Positions 53,705-62,719 of a stretch of DNA of 64,000 bases are shown here, one piece after another. This DNA is from Cutibacterium porci (GTDB lineage Bacteria; Actinomycetota; Actinomycetes; Propionibacteriales; Propionibacteriaceae), in assembly GCF_009696315.1 (NCBI RefSeq), contig NZ_VUMG01000001.1, positions 744,001 through 808,000 on the forward strand, in the 5' to 3' direction. Position 1 is the first letter of the stretch. Each line of letters starts with the position of its first letter. The translations under genes were made by a program, and so were the position numbers. The notes beneath the pieces are model-generated. The model was not told the DNA's origin. It ran no database searches and saw only the letters and a program-made list of their open reading frames with translations.

Positions 53705-55318
53705 GTGACATCAATTGAGGTGGCTGAGCTCGTCGAGACGACGCAGCCGGCCGGTCCGAAGCGCCGGATAGGGGTGGTTGCCGCCGTCGCTACTCTGGGC
53801 TCACTGCTCTTTGGCTACGATACCGGAGTCATTTCTGGTGCGCTGCCCTTCATGTATCTACCCCATGGCGCCGGTGGGCTGGCTTTGACAGTGGGCCATG
53901 AGGGTGCCATCGGTGGCACGCTCACCCTGGGTGCCGCGTTCGGTGGCCTTATCGGCGGCATGATGAGCGATCGCTGGGGTCGTCGTCATAATCTCCTGAC
54001 CCTGGCTGTCCTCTTCATCGTGGGAGCGCTGGGGACTGCCGTCGCTCCCAGCGTGTGGGTGATGTACCCATTCCGTCTGGTACTCGGATTCGCCGTGGGA
54101 GCGGCCTCAGCGACAGTGCCAGTCTATTTGTCAGAGACCTCGCCGAAACGGATGCGGGGTCGGATCGTCGCACTCGACCAGTTCATGATCGTTTTCGGTC
54201 AGCTACTCGCCTTTTCCGTCAACGCTGCCATTTCAGCGGCTCACGGTGGCCCGACGCTGACGGTGACGGCCGATCCATCCGGGCGGCTGGCGCCGGGGAC
54301 GTATACCTGGGACACGTTGCAGGCCATGACGATCTCCCACGGCGGGCAGATGAACGACGAGGCATTCCACGCCTTCCTCACTCAGCTGTCGGTGTCTGCA
54401 GGATCTGGTGGAGCATGGCGATGGATGCTCGTAGTGTGCACGCTGCCCGCTATCGCGCTGTGGATCGGTATGAGGAGGATGCCCGAGTCGGCTCGCTGGC
54501 ATCTGAGCCACGGCCAGCTCACGGAAGCTATCGCATGTCTTAAGCAGGTGCGTGTCGAGGGGGTTGACGAGCCCATCGTCGATGAGGTCACTGAGATGGT
54601 TGAACTCAATGGCGAGGGTGGCAGGCTGACTCATCGTCAGCAATGGGCCGTCGTGCTGGAGTCGCGATGGGCGCGTCGCCTGCTGCTGGTTGGGGTCTTC
54701 CTGGCGGCGGTGAACCAGACCACTGGCGTCAATACCGTCATGTACTACGCACCGAAGGTGCTGGAGTTTGCGGGAATGAGCACCCAGGCGTCAATTATCG
54801 CTCAGGTGGCCAATGGCGTTATGTCCGTGATTGGTGCCGCAGCAGGCTTGTGGCTCATCGAACGGTTCGACCGCCGCCACCTGCTCATTTTCGACGTCAC
54901 CGCGGTCGGAGTGTGCCTTCTCGGTATTGCAGCCACGTTCGGGTTGGTGATTGCTCCTCACGCAGGTAAGGGGGTCCCGAAGTGGGCGCCGATCCTCGTG
55001 CTCGTCCTCATGAGCATCTTCATGCTCATCGTGCAATCCACTAACGGCACAGTGGTGTGGACGATGCTAGGTGAGATGTTTCCGACACGAATGCGCGGGG
55101 CGATGAACGGTGCCGCAGTGTTTTGCGGGTGGCTGGCTAATGCGACGATTACGTGGACATTTCCGGCCATGCTCGCGGGGCTTGGTGGTGCAGGAACGTA
55201 CCTGACGTACGGCCTGGTAAACCTCGTGATTGCCGTGATACTCGTTAAGGTCATGCCCGAGACGAAGGGACGCTCGCTAGAAGAGATCGAGGTCGAGATG
55301 AAGCGACGCTATGCCTGA
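53705..55318 (+). CDS. MFS sugar porter, paralogue of the iolT product at 30265
   Basis: The 537 aa protein closely follows the IolT-like protein at 30265 through all signature motifs (G-Y-D-T-G-V-I-S-G-A-L, D-R-W-G-R-R, P-E-S-A-R-W, T-T-G-V-N-T-V-M-Y-Y-A-P-K-V-L, P-E-T-K-G-R), with the same long loop between helices 5 and 6. It imports a sugar or inositol. Its substrate is unclear because it lies outside the inositol regulon and lacks the TTTG-N6-CAAA operator. AGGAG precedes the GTG at 53705. Confidence 0.85.
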   Translation: MTSIEVAELVETTQPAGPKRRIGVVAAVATLGSLLFGYDTGVISGALPFMYLPHGAGGLALTVGHEGAIGGTLTLGAAFGGLIGGMMSDRWGRRHNLLTLAVLFIVGALGTAVAPSVWVMYPFRLVLGFAVGAASATVPVYLSETSPKRMRGRIVALDQFMIVFGQLLAFSVNAAISAAHGGPTLTVTADPSGRLAPGTYTWDTLQAMTISHGGQMNDEAFHAFLTQLSVSAGSGGAWRWMLVVCTLPAIALWIGMRRMPESARWHLSHGQLTEAIACLKQVRVEGVDEPIVDEVTEMVELNGEGGRLTHRQQWAVVLESRWARRLLLVGVFLAAVNQTTGVNTVMYYAPKVLEFAGMSTQASIIAQVANGVMSVIGAAAGLWLIERFDRRHLLIFDVTAVGVCLLGIAATFGLVIAPHAGKGVPKWAPILVLVLMSIFMLIVQSTNGTVVWTMLGEMFPTRMRGAMNGAAVFCGWLANATITWTFPAMLAGLGGAGTYLTYGLVNLVIAVILVKVMPETKGRSLEEIEVEMKRRYA

Positions 55319-55382
55319 GGCCGGCTCGATTGTTGATAGGTCTCGCGTGAACTGGGGTTCCGTCCCCAGAAGTGGTGTGATG

Positions 55383-55455
55383 CGGCCCCGATAGGATTCG
55401 AACCTACGACACATGGTTTAGGAAACCACTGCTCTATCCCCTGAGCTACGGGGCC
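55383..55455 (-). tRNA. tRNA-Arg (anticodon CCT)
   Basis: On the minus strand GGCCCCG pairs with CGGGGCC. A GCTC/GAGC D-stem, the anticodon loop TTCCTAA with anticodon CCT, and the T-loop TTCGAAT complete the 73-base gene. The CCA is not encoded. Confidence 0.97.
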
Positions 55456-55659
55456 ATGCCCATAAAGGGCCCTCCTAGATTAGTCCGGTCAGGCCATCTG
55501 GACCAACCTTGGCCCCCCATGACGGAAGTGGACCTGACGAGTTGTGCGCCCGCGTTGAAGATTGGCCGGGACGGCGGTCACCGTCAGTGCGTGCTCTGGC
55601 TCACTCGTGAATTGTCCTCGATAGACTGACCGCACCTATGGATATGCAAGGGGGCCAGG

Positions 55660-57057
55660 ATGAGTGAAGAAGGGCTTGCGGCCGCACGCCAGAAAATGAC
55701 CGAGGCAGGCGTCGATCCCGTCGCCGTCGAGGTCTTTACCTCCTACTACCACCAGCTGGAAACCGGCGATACTGGGCTCATTCGCGAGGACACCATTTCC
55801 CCGCTCACTGATCCACCGATGCTTGACGACGTTGAGGTCAGCGAGGAGCAGGCTGCTCAGGCCCTCGACAAGACCGTTATTATCAAGCTCAACGGCGGGC
55901 TTGGAACCTCCATGGGACTCGACCGCGCTAAGTCACTGCTTGAGGTGCGTGACGGCAAGTCTTTCCTTGACATTATCGCCACGCAGGTACTCTCGGCGCG
56001 CAAGACCTTCGGTGCCCGGCTGCCGCTGATGTTTATGAACTCTTTCAATACCCGCGAGGACACCCTCAAGGCCCTCAAAAAGTACCCGGATTTGGTTGTC
56101 GACGGTCTGGAGCTCGATTTCCTTCAGGATCAGGAACCGAAGCTCGATGCTGAAACTCTTGCGCCGGTGACGTGGCCGAAGAATCCTTCCCTCGAGTGGT
56201 GCCCGCCGGGCCACGGCGACCTCTACACCGCCTTGCTCGGATCCGGCGTCCTGGACCATCTGCTCGAAGCTGGATACAAGTACGCGTCGGTGTCCAACGG
56301 TGACAATCTCGGCGCTGTCCCGGATGGTCGCCTCGCAGGCTGGTTTGCGGCGTCTGGCGCCCCCTACGCCGCCGAGCTGTGCCGTCGCACTGTTAACGAC
56401 AAGAAGGGCGGCCATCTTGCCATTCGCAAATCCGACGGCCAACTCATCCTGCGCGATACCGCACAGACGCCCGCCGAAGAGATGGATTACTTTACCGACG
56501 AGCATCGGCACCCGTTCTTTCACACCAACAATCTGTGGTTCGACCTTGAGGCCCTCAAGAGAGTGCTCGATCAGCGCCATGGCGTGATGGGCTTGCAGCT
56601 TATTCGCAACGAGAAGGCGGTCGACCCGAAGGATTCCTCTTCGACCCCGGTTATTCAGATTGAGTCCGCTATGGGTGGGGCTATCGAGGTTTTCGAAGGC
56701 GCCACGTGCATCTGCGTCGATCGGTCGCGATTCTTGCCGGTCAAAACGACCAATGAGCTGCTGCTGCTTCGCTCCGATGTCTACGATCTTGACGACTCGG
56801 GCCACCTCGTCAAGACCACTGACGAGACGTGCGCTATTGATCTTGACAAGGCGTTTTACAAGAAGCTCGGCGATTTCACCGAACGTATCCCTGAACCGCC
56901 GTCCCTGCGTCGCGCCACGTCGCTCACCGTCACAGGAGACTGGACGTTTGGCGCGGGGGTTGTCGTCGACGGGGATGCCTCGCTGGTCACCGAGACCCCC
57001 AAAATCATCCCCGATGGGACTGTCCTCACGGGCGACATTCCCGGTGGGGCACAGTGA
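55660..57057 (+). CDS. UTP-glucose-1-phosphate uridylyltransferase, UDPGP (eukaryotic) type
   Basis: The 465 aa protein has K-L-N-G-G-L-G-T-S-M-G near residues 75-85, the Lys in D-R-A-K-S-L-L-E-V, W-C-P-P-G-H-G-D-L-Y and N-G-D-N-L-G. These define the UDPGP family, unlike the bacterial GalU type. It makes UDP-glucose. It stands near the mscL-FmdB-cyclo-ligase-Glp block, where other actinobacteria carry galU. AGGATG precedes the start, and GTGA overlaps the next gene. Confidence 0.93.
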   Translation: MSEEGLAAARQKMTEAGVDPVAVEVFTSYYHQLETGDTGLIREDTISPLTDPPMLDDVEVSEEQAAQALDKTVIIKLNGGLGTSMGLDRAKSLLEVRDGKSFLDIIATQVLSARKTFGARLPLMFMNSFNTREDTLKALKKYPDLVVDGLELDFLQDQEPKLDAETLAPVTWPKNPSLEWCPPGHGDLYTALLGSGVLDHLLEAGYKYASVSNGDNLGAVPDGRLAGWFAASGAPYAAELCRRTVNDKKGGHLAIRKSDGQLILRDTAQTPAEEMDYFTDEHRHPFFHTNNLWFDLEALKRVLDQRHGVMGLQLIRNEKAVDPKDSSSTPVIQIESAMGGAIEVFEGATCICVDRSRFLPVKTTNELLLLRSDVYDLDDSGHLVKTTDETCAIDLDKAFYKKLGDFTERIPEPPSLRRATSLTVTGDWTFGAGVVVDGDASLVTETPKIIPDGTVLTGDIPGGAQ

Positions 57058-57425
57058 CACCGGATCGACAGTGCTGGGAGGCGGTAGCCGCAGTTCTGAC
57101 TGGACAGCGACTGACCGCCCCCACCTCGCCAGGGTGGCGGGCTACCGACCTTGTAGCGTGGCTGGCTGAAGAAGGATGGTCGGCACCGCGATTGGTCGAC
57201 AGGCGTGCCAGATTCCAGCAGGCTGGACAATCGTGGCCTGAGCCGATCCCCGACGATTTATCCACAGGCTTAGAGTTTGCTCGCTATGGGGCAGTGCTTG
57301 CCGAGGTTCGTCGGATCGTTGGGCTCGATGGTTTGAGCGCCACAGTGCACCGGGGCGCAGTGGTTATTGGGCCAGACGAAGCTCGCTTGTTGGCCGAACG
57401 TCCGCCTCACAGCGTGTTGCACTGA
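57054..57425 (+). CDS. Small protein coupled to the UGPase gene, unknown
   Basis: The 123 aa protein begins M-T-P-D-R-Q-C-W-E-A-V-A-A-V-L and has W-L-A-E-E-G-W-S-A-P-R-L, F-A-R-Y-G-A-V-L-A-E and V-I-G-P-D-E-A-R-L-L. No family is recognised and there are no membrane helices. The GTG start overlaps the UGPase stop, so it is translated with it. It might be an accessory factor of UDP-glucose metabolism, which is only inference. Confidence 0.65.
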   Translation: MTPDRQCWEAVAAVLTGQRLTAPTSPGWRATDLVAWLAEEGWSAPRLVDRRARFQQAGQSWPEPIPDDLSTGLEFARYGAVLAEVRRIVGLDGLSATVHRGAVVIGPDEARLLAERPPHSVLH

Positions 57426-57518
57426 ACTCAATGACGCCGACCCTCACGACAGTGACTCGAAATAACACTGACTCTCATAGCCCTGGGTAAGAAGGCGGTG
57501 CCGTGACTCCCAGCCCTC

Positions 57519-57887
57519 TCAATGGATCTGACGGGACCGTAGCTCGTCGCGGATCTCGACAAGCAGGTCGGTAGTGGTCGGGGCAGGCACTGGTTCGGCC
57601 TCGGTGTGTGTGAGCTTCGCCGTTGTCAACTCAATGGGCTTGATTAGCCCGGCATAGATCACGAGGGACATGACGAAGAACGAGATGACGTCGGTGATGA
57701 ATGCGCCGACGTGGACCCCGCCCGGAACCCAGCCTGAAAAGTTCGGGGTGCCGCCCAGTTTGCCGATCAGATCCATGATGATTGTCGTCAATGATGTGAC
57801 GACGGTCGAGAACGCGCCGCCGAGGATAAATGCGACGGCGAGTTCCATGAGGTTGCCGCGCATGAGAAAATCCTTGAATCCCTTCAT
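57519..57887 (-). CDS. mscL: Large-conductance mechanosensitive channel
   Basis: The 122 aa protein has M-K-G-F-K-D-F-L-M-R-G-N-L-M-E-L-A-V-A-F-I-L-G-G-A-F at the start (pore helix TM1) and F-I-T-D-V-I-S-F-F-V-M-S-L-V-I-Y (TM2), and a short cytosolic tail. It opens under membrane tension during osmotic downshock. GGAGC and AAAGG precede the ATG at 57887. Confidence 0.95.
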   Translation of the reverse strand: MKGFKDFLMRGNLMELAVAFILGGAFSTVVTSLTTIIMDLIGKLGGTPNFSGWVPGGVHVGAFITDVISFFVMSLVIYAGLIKPIELTTAKLTHTEAEPVPAPTTTDLLVEIRDELRSRQIH

Positions 57888-57989
57888 CGGGCTCCTTTCA
57901 CGTTGGTTACTGCCCTCACACCGGGCCCGGTAATGGACGGTATCGCAGCGCCCTGACTAGTTCACCTGCCGATCTGGGTAGTCGTCCTG

Positions 57990-58643
57990 TCATTCCACCA
58001 CCAATCCCAAAGGCTGTCCTTGGCCAGCCACCGCGATCGCTGCGGCATCGGCTGACCCGGTGGACACGACGACGAGCTCCGTTGACGGGGAACCCTGAAT
58101 GAGACCGCCTCCGCTACTAGGCAAGCTCCGAATGATGGCGCCGCGCGTCAGAATGCGCGGGGTCCCATCCTCGCTAGGAGATACCACGGACACTCGCTGG
58201 CCCACCTGCAGCATTCCGACCATCGAGGAGTCAGCAACATGGATGCCGACGAGGGCTTTGCCAGGACCGATCGCGGACCCGGAGAGCACCGCTGACGTCG
58301 TCAAGATTGTTCCCTCGGTGATTCGCACTGACGCTTGGTGCCCTTCCACTTGCGCAAGGCTGGCCGTCTCATGGGGAAGAATGCCCGGATCAATCCGAAC
58401 GATGCGCACGTCAGTAGGCTGGATGACGCGACCGCCTTCAATAGCATGCGCGGCGACGACGACTTCACGCCCAGACGCCGAGGTTGCTGGGGATGCCACC
58501 AGAAGTACTGCGATGGCCGCGAGAATGGCAGCTAGCCCGCGCCGGTGGCGGGCTACCAGGATATGTACGCGTCGCCGCACGGTGGTTTTATGGGTGTGGG
58601 CTGGGCGTCGAGGGTCCTTGGTGTTCTTCGATGTCAGTCTCAT
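57990..58643 (-). CDS. SAF-domain protein (CpaB/RcpC-like), membrane-anchored
   Basis: The 217 aa protein has a basic N-terminus, one helix (about residues 36-56, G-L-A-A-I-L-A-A-I-A-V-L-L-V-A), then the SAF fold with V-V-A-A-H-A-I-E-G-G-R-V-I and I-L-T-T-S-A-V. CpaB proteins assemble Flp pili, but no other tad genes are near, so a related envelope role is possible. ATG 58643 is chosen; the GTG at 58649 is an alternative. Confidence 0.78.
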   Translation of the reverse strand: MRLTSKNTKDPRRPAHTHKTTVRRRVHILVARHRRGLAAILAAIAVLLVASPATSASGREVVVAAHAIEGGRVIQPTDVRIVRIDPGILPHETASLAQVEGHQASVRITEGTILTTSAVLSGSAIGPGKALVGIHVADSSMVGMLQVGQRVSVVSPSEDGTPRILTRGAIIRSLPSSGGGLIQGSPSTELVVVSTGSADAAAIAVAGQGQPLGLVVE

Positions 58644-58722
58644 ACCCACAGTTATCGTCGCGGGAGAGCGAATAATTCAGTTATCCACAGGGCAATTGTG
58701 TTCTGGTTGAGGCGCGCCCATG

Positions 58723-59025
58723 TCACGATGCGCTATCAGAGGCCTTCGTTGATGACGATGGTGACGAGGAGGTCGACTCAGATTTCGGTGTGGACTCCGA
58801 GGATGCCGATGAGGAGCTGTCCCCTGTGGCTGCCCTTGAGGCGCCCTTCGTGTGGTTATCGGTGGAGTAGAACCCTGAGCCTTTAAAAACCACGCCGACC
58901 GCGCTGAAGACCTTGCGCAGGGATCCCTCGCAGGACGGGCAGACGGTCAGCGCGGGGTCACTGAACTTTTGCACGACCTCGAGGTCACGGCCACAGTCAT
59001 TGCATTGGTACTGGTAGGTGGGCAT
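58723..59025 (-). CDS. FmdB-type zinc-ribbon protein
   Basis: The 100 aa protein begins M-P-T-Y-Q-Y-Q-C-N-D-C-G and has V-C-P-S-C-E-G near residue 33, giving two CxxC pairs for one zinc. A Ser-rich low-complexity tail of about 45 residues follows. The family's role is unclear. The same order (mscL, FmdB, cyclo-ligase) occurs near galU and moeA1 in mycobacteria (from memory). Confidence 0.92.
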   Translation of the reverse strand: MPTYQYQCNDCGRDLEVVQKFSDPALTVCPSCEGSLRKVFSAVGVVFKGSGFYSTDNHTKGASRAATGDSSSSASSESTPKSESTSSSPSSSTKASDSAS

Positions 59026-59102
59026 AATCTCCTCGTTCTGGCGGTATCGGGCGCCTGTCGAATGATAGGCGCGTCACCGAGTACCAGGAAATCCCGCGCC
59101 GC

Positions 59103-59732
59103 CTACTGGCCCAGTGGGTGCAATCCGCTGGGGGTGAGAGCTGCAGTGACGGGCTCGTCCCATGGCTCGTGGGGCACCTCGTCGACAATCTCGTCGTCAT
59201 TGACGACTGCCCACACGGGAGTGTCACATGCCCGGTAGGTAAGGACACGGTCATACCAGCCGCCGCCGACCCCGACGCGGTATCCGGATCGGTCGACGAG
59301 CAGCGCAGAGCACAGCACCACCTCGACCTGATCGATGGCCGAGGCGGGTAGAATCGGAGCTATCGGTTCAGGGATCTGCCACAGGCCAGTTCGTACGTTC
59401 TTGCTGTCGTACCATGCCCACGCCGGTTCGTGGAGAGAGTGGCCATGGCCGTCGGTGAGAACGGGTGCCAAGACTCTCTTACCCATCATGACAAGGGTGT
59501 CAGCAAGATCCATGGTGTCGGGCTCGTCGCCACGAGATAGATAAAGGGCGATCTTGCGGGCCCACAACAATCGGCTCATGGCGTGCTCAGTACGCCGATC
59601 GTCGCGGCTCATTCGTGTTCGGTGATCCAACGCGGCACGATGAGCGAGGCATCGACGTCGCAACTCCTCCTTGCTGACTTGAGGATCCACTCCGGCGGGT
59701 CTCCCATCTGACGGAACATGGTCTGTCGTCAT
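59103..59732 (-). CDS. 5-formyltetrahydrofolate cyclo-ligase
   Basis: The 209 aa protein has S-K-E-E-L-R-R-R near residues 19-26, and G-Y-R-V-G-V-G-G-G-W-Y-D-R-V-L near 153-167, the characteristic ATP/folate motif of the family. It converts 5-formyl-THF to 5,10-methenyl-THF. It is divergent from the Glp-like gene. Confidence 0.93.
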   Translation of the reverse strand: MTTDHVPSDGRPAGVDPQVSKEELRRRCLAHRAALDHRTRMSRDDRRTEHAMSRLLWARKIALYLSRGDEPDTMDLADTLVMMGKRVLAPVLTDGHGHSLHEPAWAWYDSKNVRTGLWQIPEPIAPILPASAIDQVEVVLCSALLVDRSGYRVGVGGGWYDRVLTYRACDTPVWAVVNDDEIVDEVPHEPWDEPVTAALTPSGLHPLGQ

Positions 59733-59800
59733 TACTTCATGCTATGCCCTAGCCGAGTCGCTGCCGGGCAGACGCCGTCATGCCCTCTAGGGTGATGCCC

Positions 59801-61108
59801 ATGGCGTTGTTTCACAGGAAGAAGCAGGTCGAGGCCGCTGAACCCGACGTCGAGCCTCTCGGCTTGCCGGGAGCGCCGGAGACGGATATGTCAGGTCGTC
59901 GGTCTATCGACGATCATCGTGATTACCTATGCAGCCTGGTGCAAGCCGTCCCGCCAGTAGCTGTTGAGGTTCCCAAGGCTGTTGGTCTGGCTGTGTGTGA
60001 GGACGTCCATGCGCCCCATGACGTCCCAATCGTGACGACGGCGATCAGTGACGGCTATGCCCTTGATTCGGCATCGACCCGAATGGCTGGACGGCCTGGT
60101 GCTATCACAATTCAGGTTGACCGACGTCCGCCTAGCCCAGTCGTCTCTGGTACTGCTGTGCGCGTCACGGCTGGATCGCTGCTTCCTGAGGGGACCGACT
60201 GTGTTATTCCATTGGAGCTGCGTGATGCCGGTGGCGACATCGTGCTGTTCTCTGCGGTGAAGAGGTGGGCTGGGGCTCGATTAGCGGGCTCTGATTACGG
60301 TGCTGGCGAAGTTTTGGTACGTAACGGGACCATCCTTCACCCCGGCATCATCTCGATGCTCGCTTCGGCCGGAATCAACGAGGTGTTCGCCCGTCCACAC
60401 CCCAAGGTTGTCATTGTTGCGGTGCGTGCTGACGAGGACCATCGCGAGGAGATGATGCGAAGGGCTCGGGCCAATGGTGCTGAGGACGTCGCACCCCTTG
60501 ACGCTACGGCTGCCGCTATCGAGTCTGCTACCCGAGCCCTCGACGTCAATGTCACCGTCGTGTCCACCAGTACCTCCAACGAGACCGAGTTGACGCGTCT
60601 GCTAGCGAATGCCGCGCATGGTGCTGACCTCGTCATCGCCACCAGCGACCGGATAGCTGTAGGTCGGCCCGACCCTGTGTCCTCGGTGCTGCCGCGAATG
60701 GGGGCCACCGATTTCGCCAGGGTGGCAATGGAGCCGGGCTCAAATCAAGGGTTCGCCCTGATAGACCCGGGCTTGGTTCCCCTCATCGTCTTGCCGGTGG
60801 GGCCTGGGCCAGCTCTGGTCTCCTTTTTGGCCTTTGTACGGCCACTGCTACGCAAATTGTCGGGACTCCCGCCAGCCGAAAGTCTTTCCGCCGAGACGGA
60901 TCGACCGATTGCGCGGCACCCGGAATCGACCACCTTCATCCCGGTACGTTTAGCGCGGGTAGGCGGCCGTCCGGTGCTCTCACGAGCTGGGATGGGGGAC
61001 GTTACCCATGTCGTCGATTTGTCGATGGCAGACGCCATCGCTGTTGTCGGGGCAGGGGATGAGCCAGTTCCCACCGGAATGCCGCTCACCTGCTGGCGGT
61101 TGAGGTGA
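59801..61108 (+). CDS. Degenerate MoeA/gephyrin-like protein, candidate Glp
   Basis: The 435 aa protein has the MoeA layout: N-terminal D-H-R-D-Y-L with I-S-D-G-Y-A-L, T-A-G-S-L-L-P-E-G-T-D-C-V-I-P-L-E, then a MoeA-like central domain and C-terminal barrel. The catalytic pieces G-G-V-S-V-G and S-T-G-D-E-L are lost (T-S-D-R-I-A-V-G at one place, A-D-E-D-H at the other). In Corynebacterium the moeA1-type protein Glp binds FtsZ and its receptor Glpr. The gene order here (cyclo-ligase, MoeA-like, RimJ, membrane protein) matches that locus as I remember it. So a cell-division role is inferred over molybdopterin synthesis. ATG 59801 is chosen for AGGG at 8 bases. Confidence 0.78.
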   Translation: MALFHRKKQVEAAEPDVEPLGLPGAPETDMSGRRSIDDHRDYLCSLVQAVPPVAVEVPKAVGLAVCEDVHAPHDVPIVTTAISDGYALDSASTRMAGRPGAITIQVDRRPPSPVVSGTAVRVTAGSLLPEGTDCVIPLELRDAGGDIVLFSAVKRWAGARLAGSDYGAGEVLVRNGTILHPGIISMLASAGINEVFARPHPKVVIVAVRADEDHREEMMRRARANGAEDVAPLDATAAAIESATRALDVNVTVVSTSTSNETELTRLLANAAHGADLVIATSDRIAVGRPDPVSSVLPRMGATDFARVAMEPGSNQGFALIDPGLVPLIVLPVGPGPALVSFLAFVRPLLRKLSGLPPAESLSAETDRPIARHPESTTFIPVRLARVGGRPVLSRAGMGDVTHVVDLSMADAIAVVGAGDEPVPTGMPLTCWRLR

Positions 61109-61112
61109 TGGC

Positions 61113-61820
61113 GTGACGTCATCTCGTCTGCCGTGGGGGGTGTCGATGCCTCGCCATCACCACTGGCCAGTGACGTTGCAGGCCGGTGGGGTGGTGCTGC
61201 GTCCGTTGCGGCGTGCTGACGAGGTGAGGTGGACGACGATGCGGGAACGTGATTGGGATTGGTTGGGCCCATGGGAAGCCACCAAGCCCCCCGGCTCTCG
61301 CGAGCGAGTCGGAGGCTACGGCGCGATGATTTCGCGAAACCGCCGACGAGCCAGGGAAGGCGCATCGTTGCCGTGGGCAATTGGATGGGACGATGGTTGG
61401 CCCGATCATCCCGCCATGAACCGAGCCACCACACCCCTCATTGGACAACTGACGGTGTCGGCGATTTCGCTGGGATCTGCGATGTCGTGCTCGATGGGCT
61501 ATTGGGTGGCTTCTGCCTATGCCGGTATAGGTATCGCACCGACCGCAGTGGCGCTGGCCTGCGATTACGTATTCCAGGTTATGGGATTGCACCGCGTCGA
61601 GATTTGTGTGCGGCCGGAAAACAGCAAGAGCTTGCGGGTTGTCGACAAACTCGGCATGGCGGAGGAGGGCATGAGGCCGTCATATCTGCATATCGATGGC
61701 CAGTGGCGCGATCATCGAGTATTCCGCCTACTAGCTGACGATTACCCCGACGGCGTTCTGCGTAATTACCTTGTTAACCACCTTCTTCCAGGGGCTGAGC
61801 TGGGGGAAGACGAGGGCTGA
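61113..61820 (+). CDS. RimJ-like GNAT acetyltransferase
   Basis: The 235 aa protein has V-L-R-P-L-R-R-A-D-E near residues 28-37, and the acetyl-CoA-binding region G-Y-W-V-A-S-A-Y-A-G-I-G-I-A-P-T-A-V, then H-R-V-E-I-C-V-R-P-E-N-S-K-S-L-R-V-V-D-K-L-G-M, typical of RimJ/RimL N-acetyltransferases. It may acetylate a protein N-terminus. GTG 61113 follows GAGGTGAT and the gene starts 4 bases after the Glp-like gene. Confidence 0.88.
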   Translation: MTSSRLPWGVSMPRHHHWPVTLQAGGVVLRPLRRADEVRWTTMRERDWDWLGPWEATKPPGSRERVGGYGAMISRNRRRAREGASLPWAIGWDDGWPDHPAMNRATTPLIGQLTVSAISLGSAMSCSMGYWVASAYAGIGIAPTAVALACDYVFQVMGLHRVEICVRPENSKSLRVVDKLGMAEEGMRPSYLHIDGQWRDHRVFRLLADDYPDGVLRNYLVNHLLPGAELGEDEG

Positions 61821-61892
61821 ACCACATCATTGTGATTCGTTTCCCGACACTCCGTGTGTGGTCCCCGCGACACGCCGAGGCATCCCCGTAGC

Positions 61893-62696
61893 GTGTCCTT
61901 CGTGCAAGCCCTCCAAGCTGTTCTCATCGCCATTGTTCTCGTGGGATGGATCGCCTATCTCGTCCCGATGGTCGTCAATCGACGACGGAATCACGAGGTA
62001 TCTGACGATAAGCGCCAGGATTTTCCCGACACCATGAGCGTGGTGTCTCGGGGGTCATGCACAGTCACTCCTAACGACATCGACGAGGGCCCCGAGGTGG
62101 AGTTGTCCACCCCATACACCAGGTCTTATGCACGTTGGGATCTGAGGCGGTCCTGGGCGGGGGCAGCCCGACGCCGAATGACGACCATGCTTGTGCTACT
62201 AGGACTGACGGTGCTGTCGATAGTGTTCGCCGTTGTTGGCATGACGCCGTGGTGGCTGGTGGCTGTCTTCGCGCTGCTGTTGGTTGGCTTCTTTGTTCTA
62301 GCGCGCTGGTCCGTGGTGGCCATGGCTAAGCGTTTCGACCGTAGATACGCGCTGATCGATAGCGGATGGGACGAGGATACCGTGGTGCTGGAGGTGAGTA
62401 CAGAACCCTTTCGTTGCCAGAACGAGCCCACGTCCTGGAGAGTCGACCTCGACCGTCCGGTGACGGCGTCGGAAGGTTCGCTGTGGGATGACGTCGTTGT
62501 CACTGCTCCGACCTATGTCTCGACGCCACTGAGCGCTCGGACCGTCCGCACCATCGACTTATCCGCTCCCGGGCCAGTTCCCGGCCAGGTCGACACCCCT
62601 GTTGTCGCCGAGGAACCGGTCGAGAAGTCCGACGGTGAGCAGGTTGCGGGGGCTCACGAGGGGCCGTCGGGGGTTTTAGGAGTCGCGTCGGCCTGA
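61893..62696 (+). CDS. Membrane protein, candidate Glpr (Glp receptor)
   Basis: The 267 aa protein has one N-terminal helix (residues ~4-26), a cytosolic stretch of about 65 residues with N-R-R-R-N and D-D-K-R-Q-D, two adjacent helices (~92-135), and a C-terminal tail of about 130 residues. Topology and position after the MoeA-like and RimJ-like genes match Glpr of corynebacteria, which anchors Glp at the septum. Sequence homology was not checked. GTG 61893 (M-S-F-V-Q-A-L) is chosen; an upstream GTG at 61854 gives a less hydrophobic start. Confidence 0.65.
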   Translation: MSFVQALQAVLIAIVLVGWIAYLVPMVVNRRRNHEVSDDKRQDFPDTMSVVSRGSCTVTPNDIDEGPEVELSTPYTRSYARWDLRRSWAGAARRRMTTMLVLLGLTVLSIVFAVVGMTPWWLVAVFALLLVGFFVLARWSVVAMAKRFDRRYALIDSGWDEDTVVLEVSTEPFRCQNEPTSWRVDLDRPVTASEGSLWDDVVVTAPTYVSTPLSARTVRTIDLSAPGPVPGQVDTPVVAEEPVEKSDGEQVAGAHEGPSGVLGVASA

Positions 62697-62719
62697 ACGA
62701 TCTGGCGCGGCCTGGCACA

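Noticed and set aside
55933-57060. A 375-codon minus-strand frame over the UGPase gene
   Set aside because: Antisense of an intact, motif-complete UGPase; its translation shows no family features.
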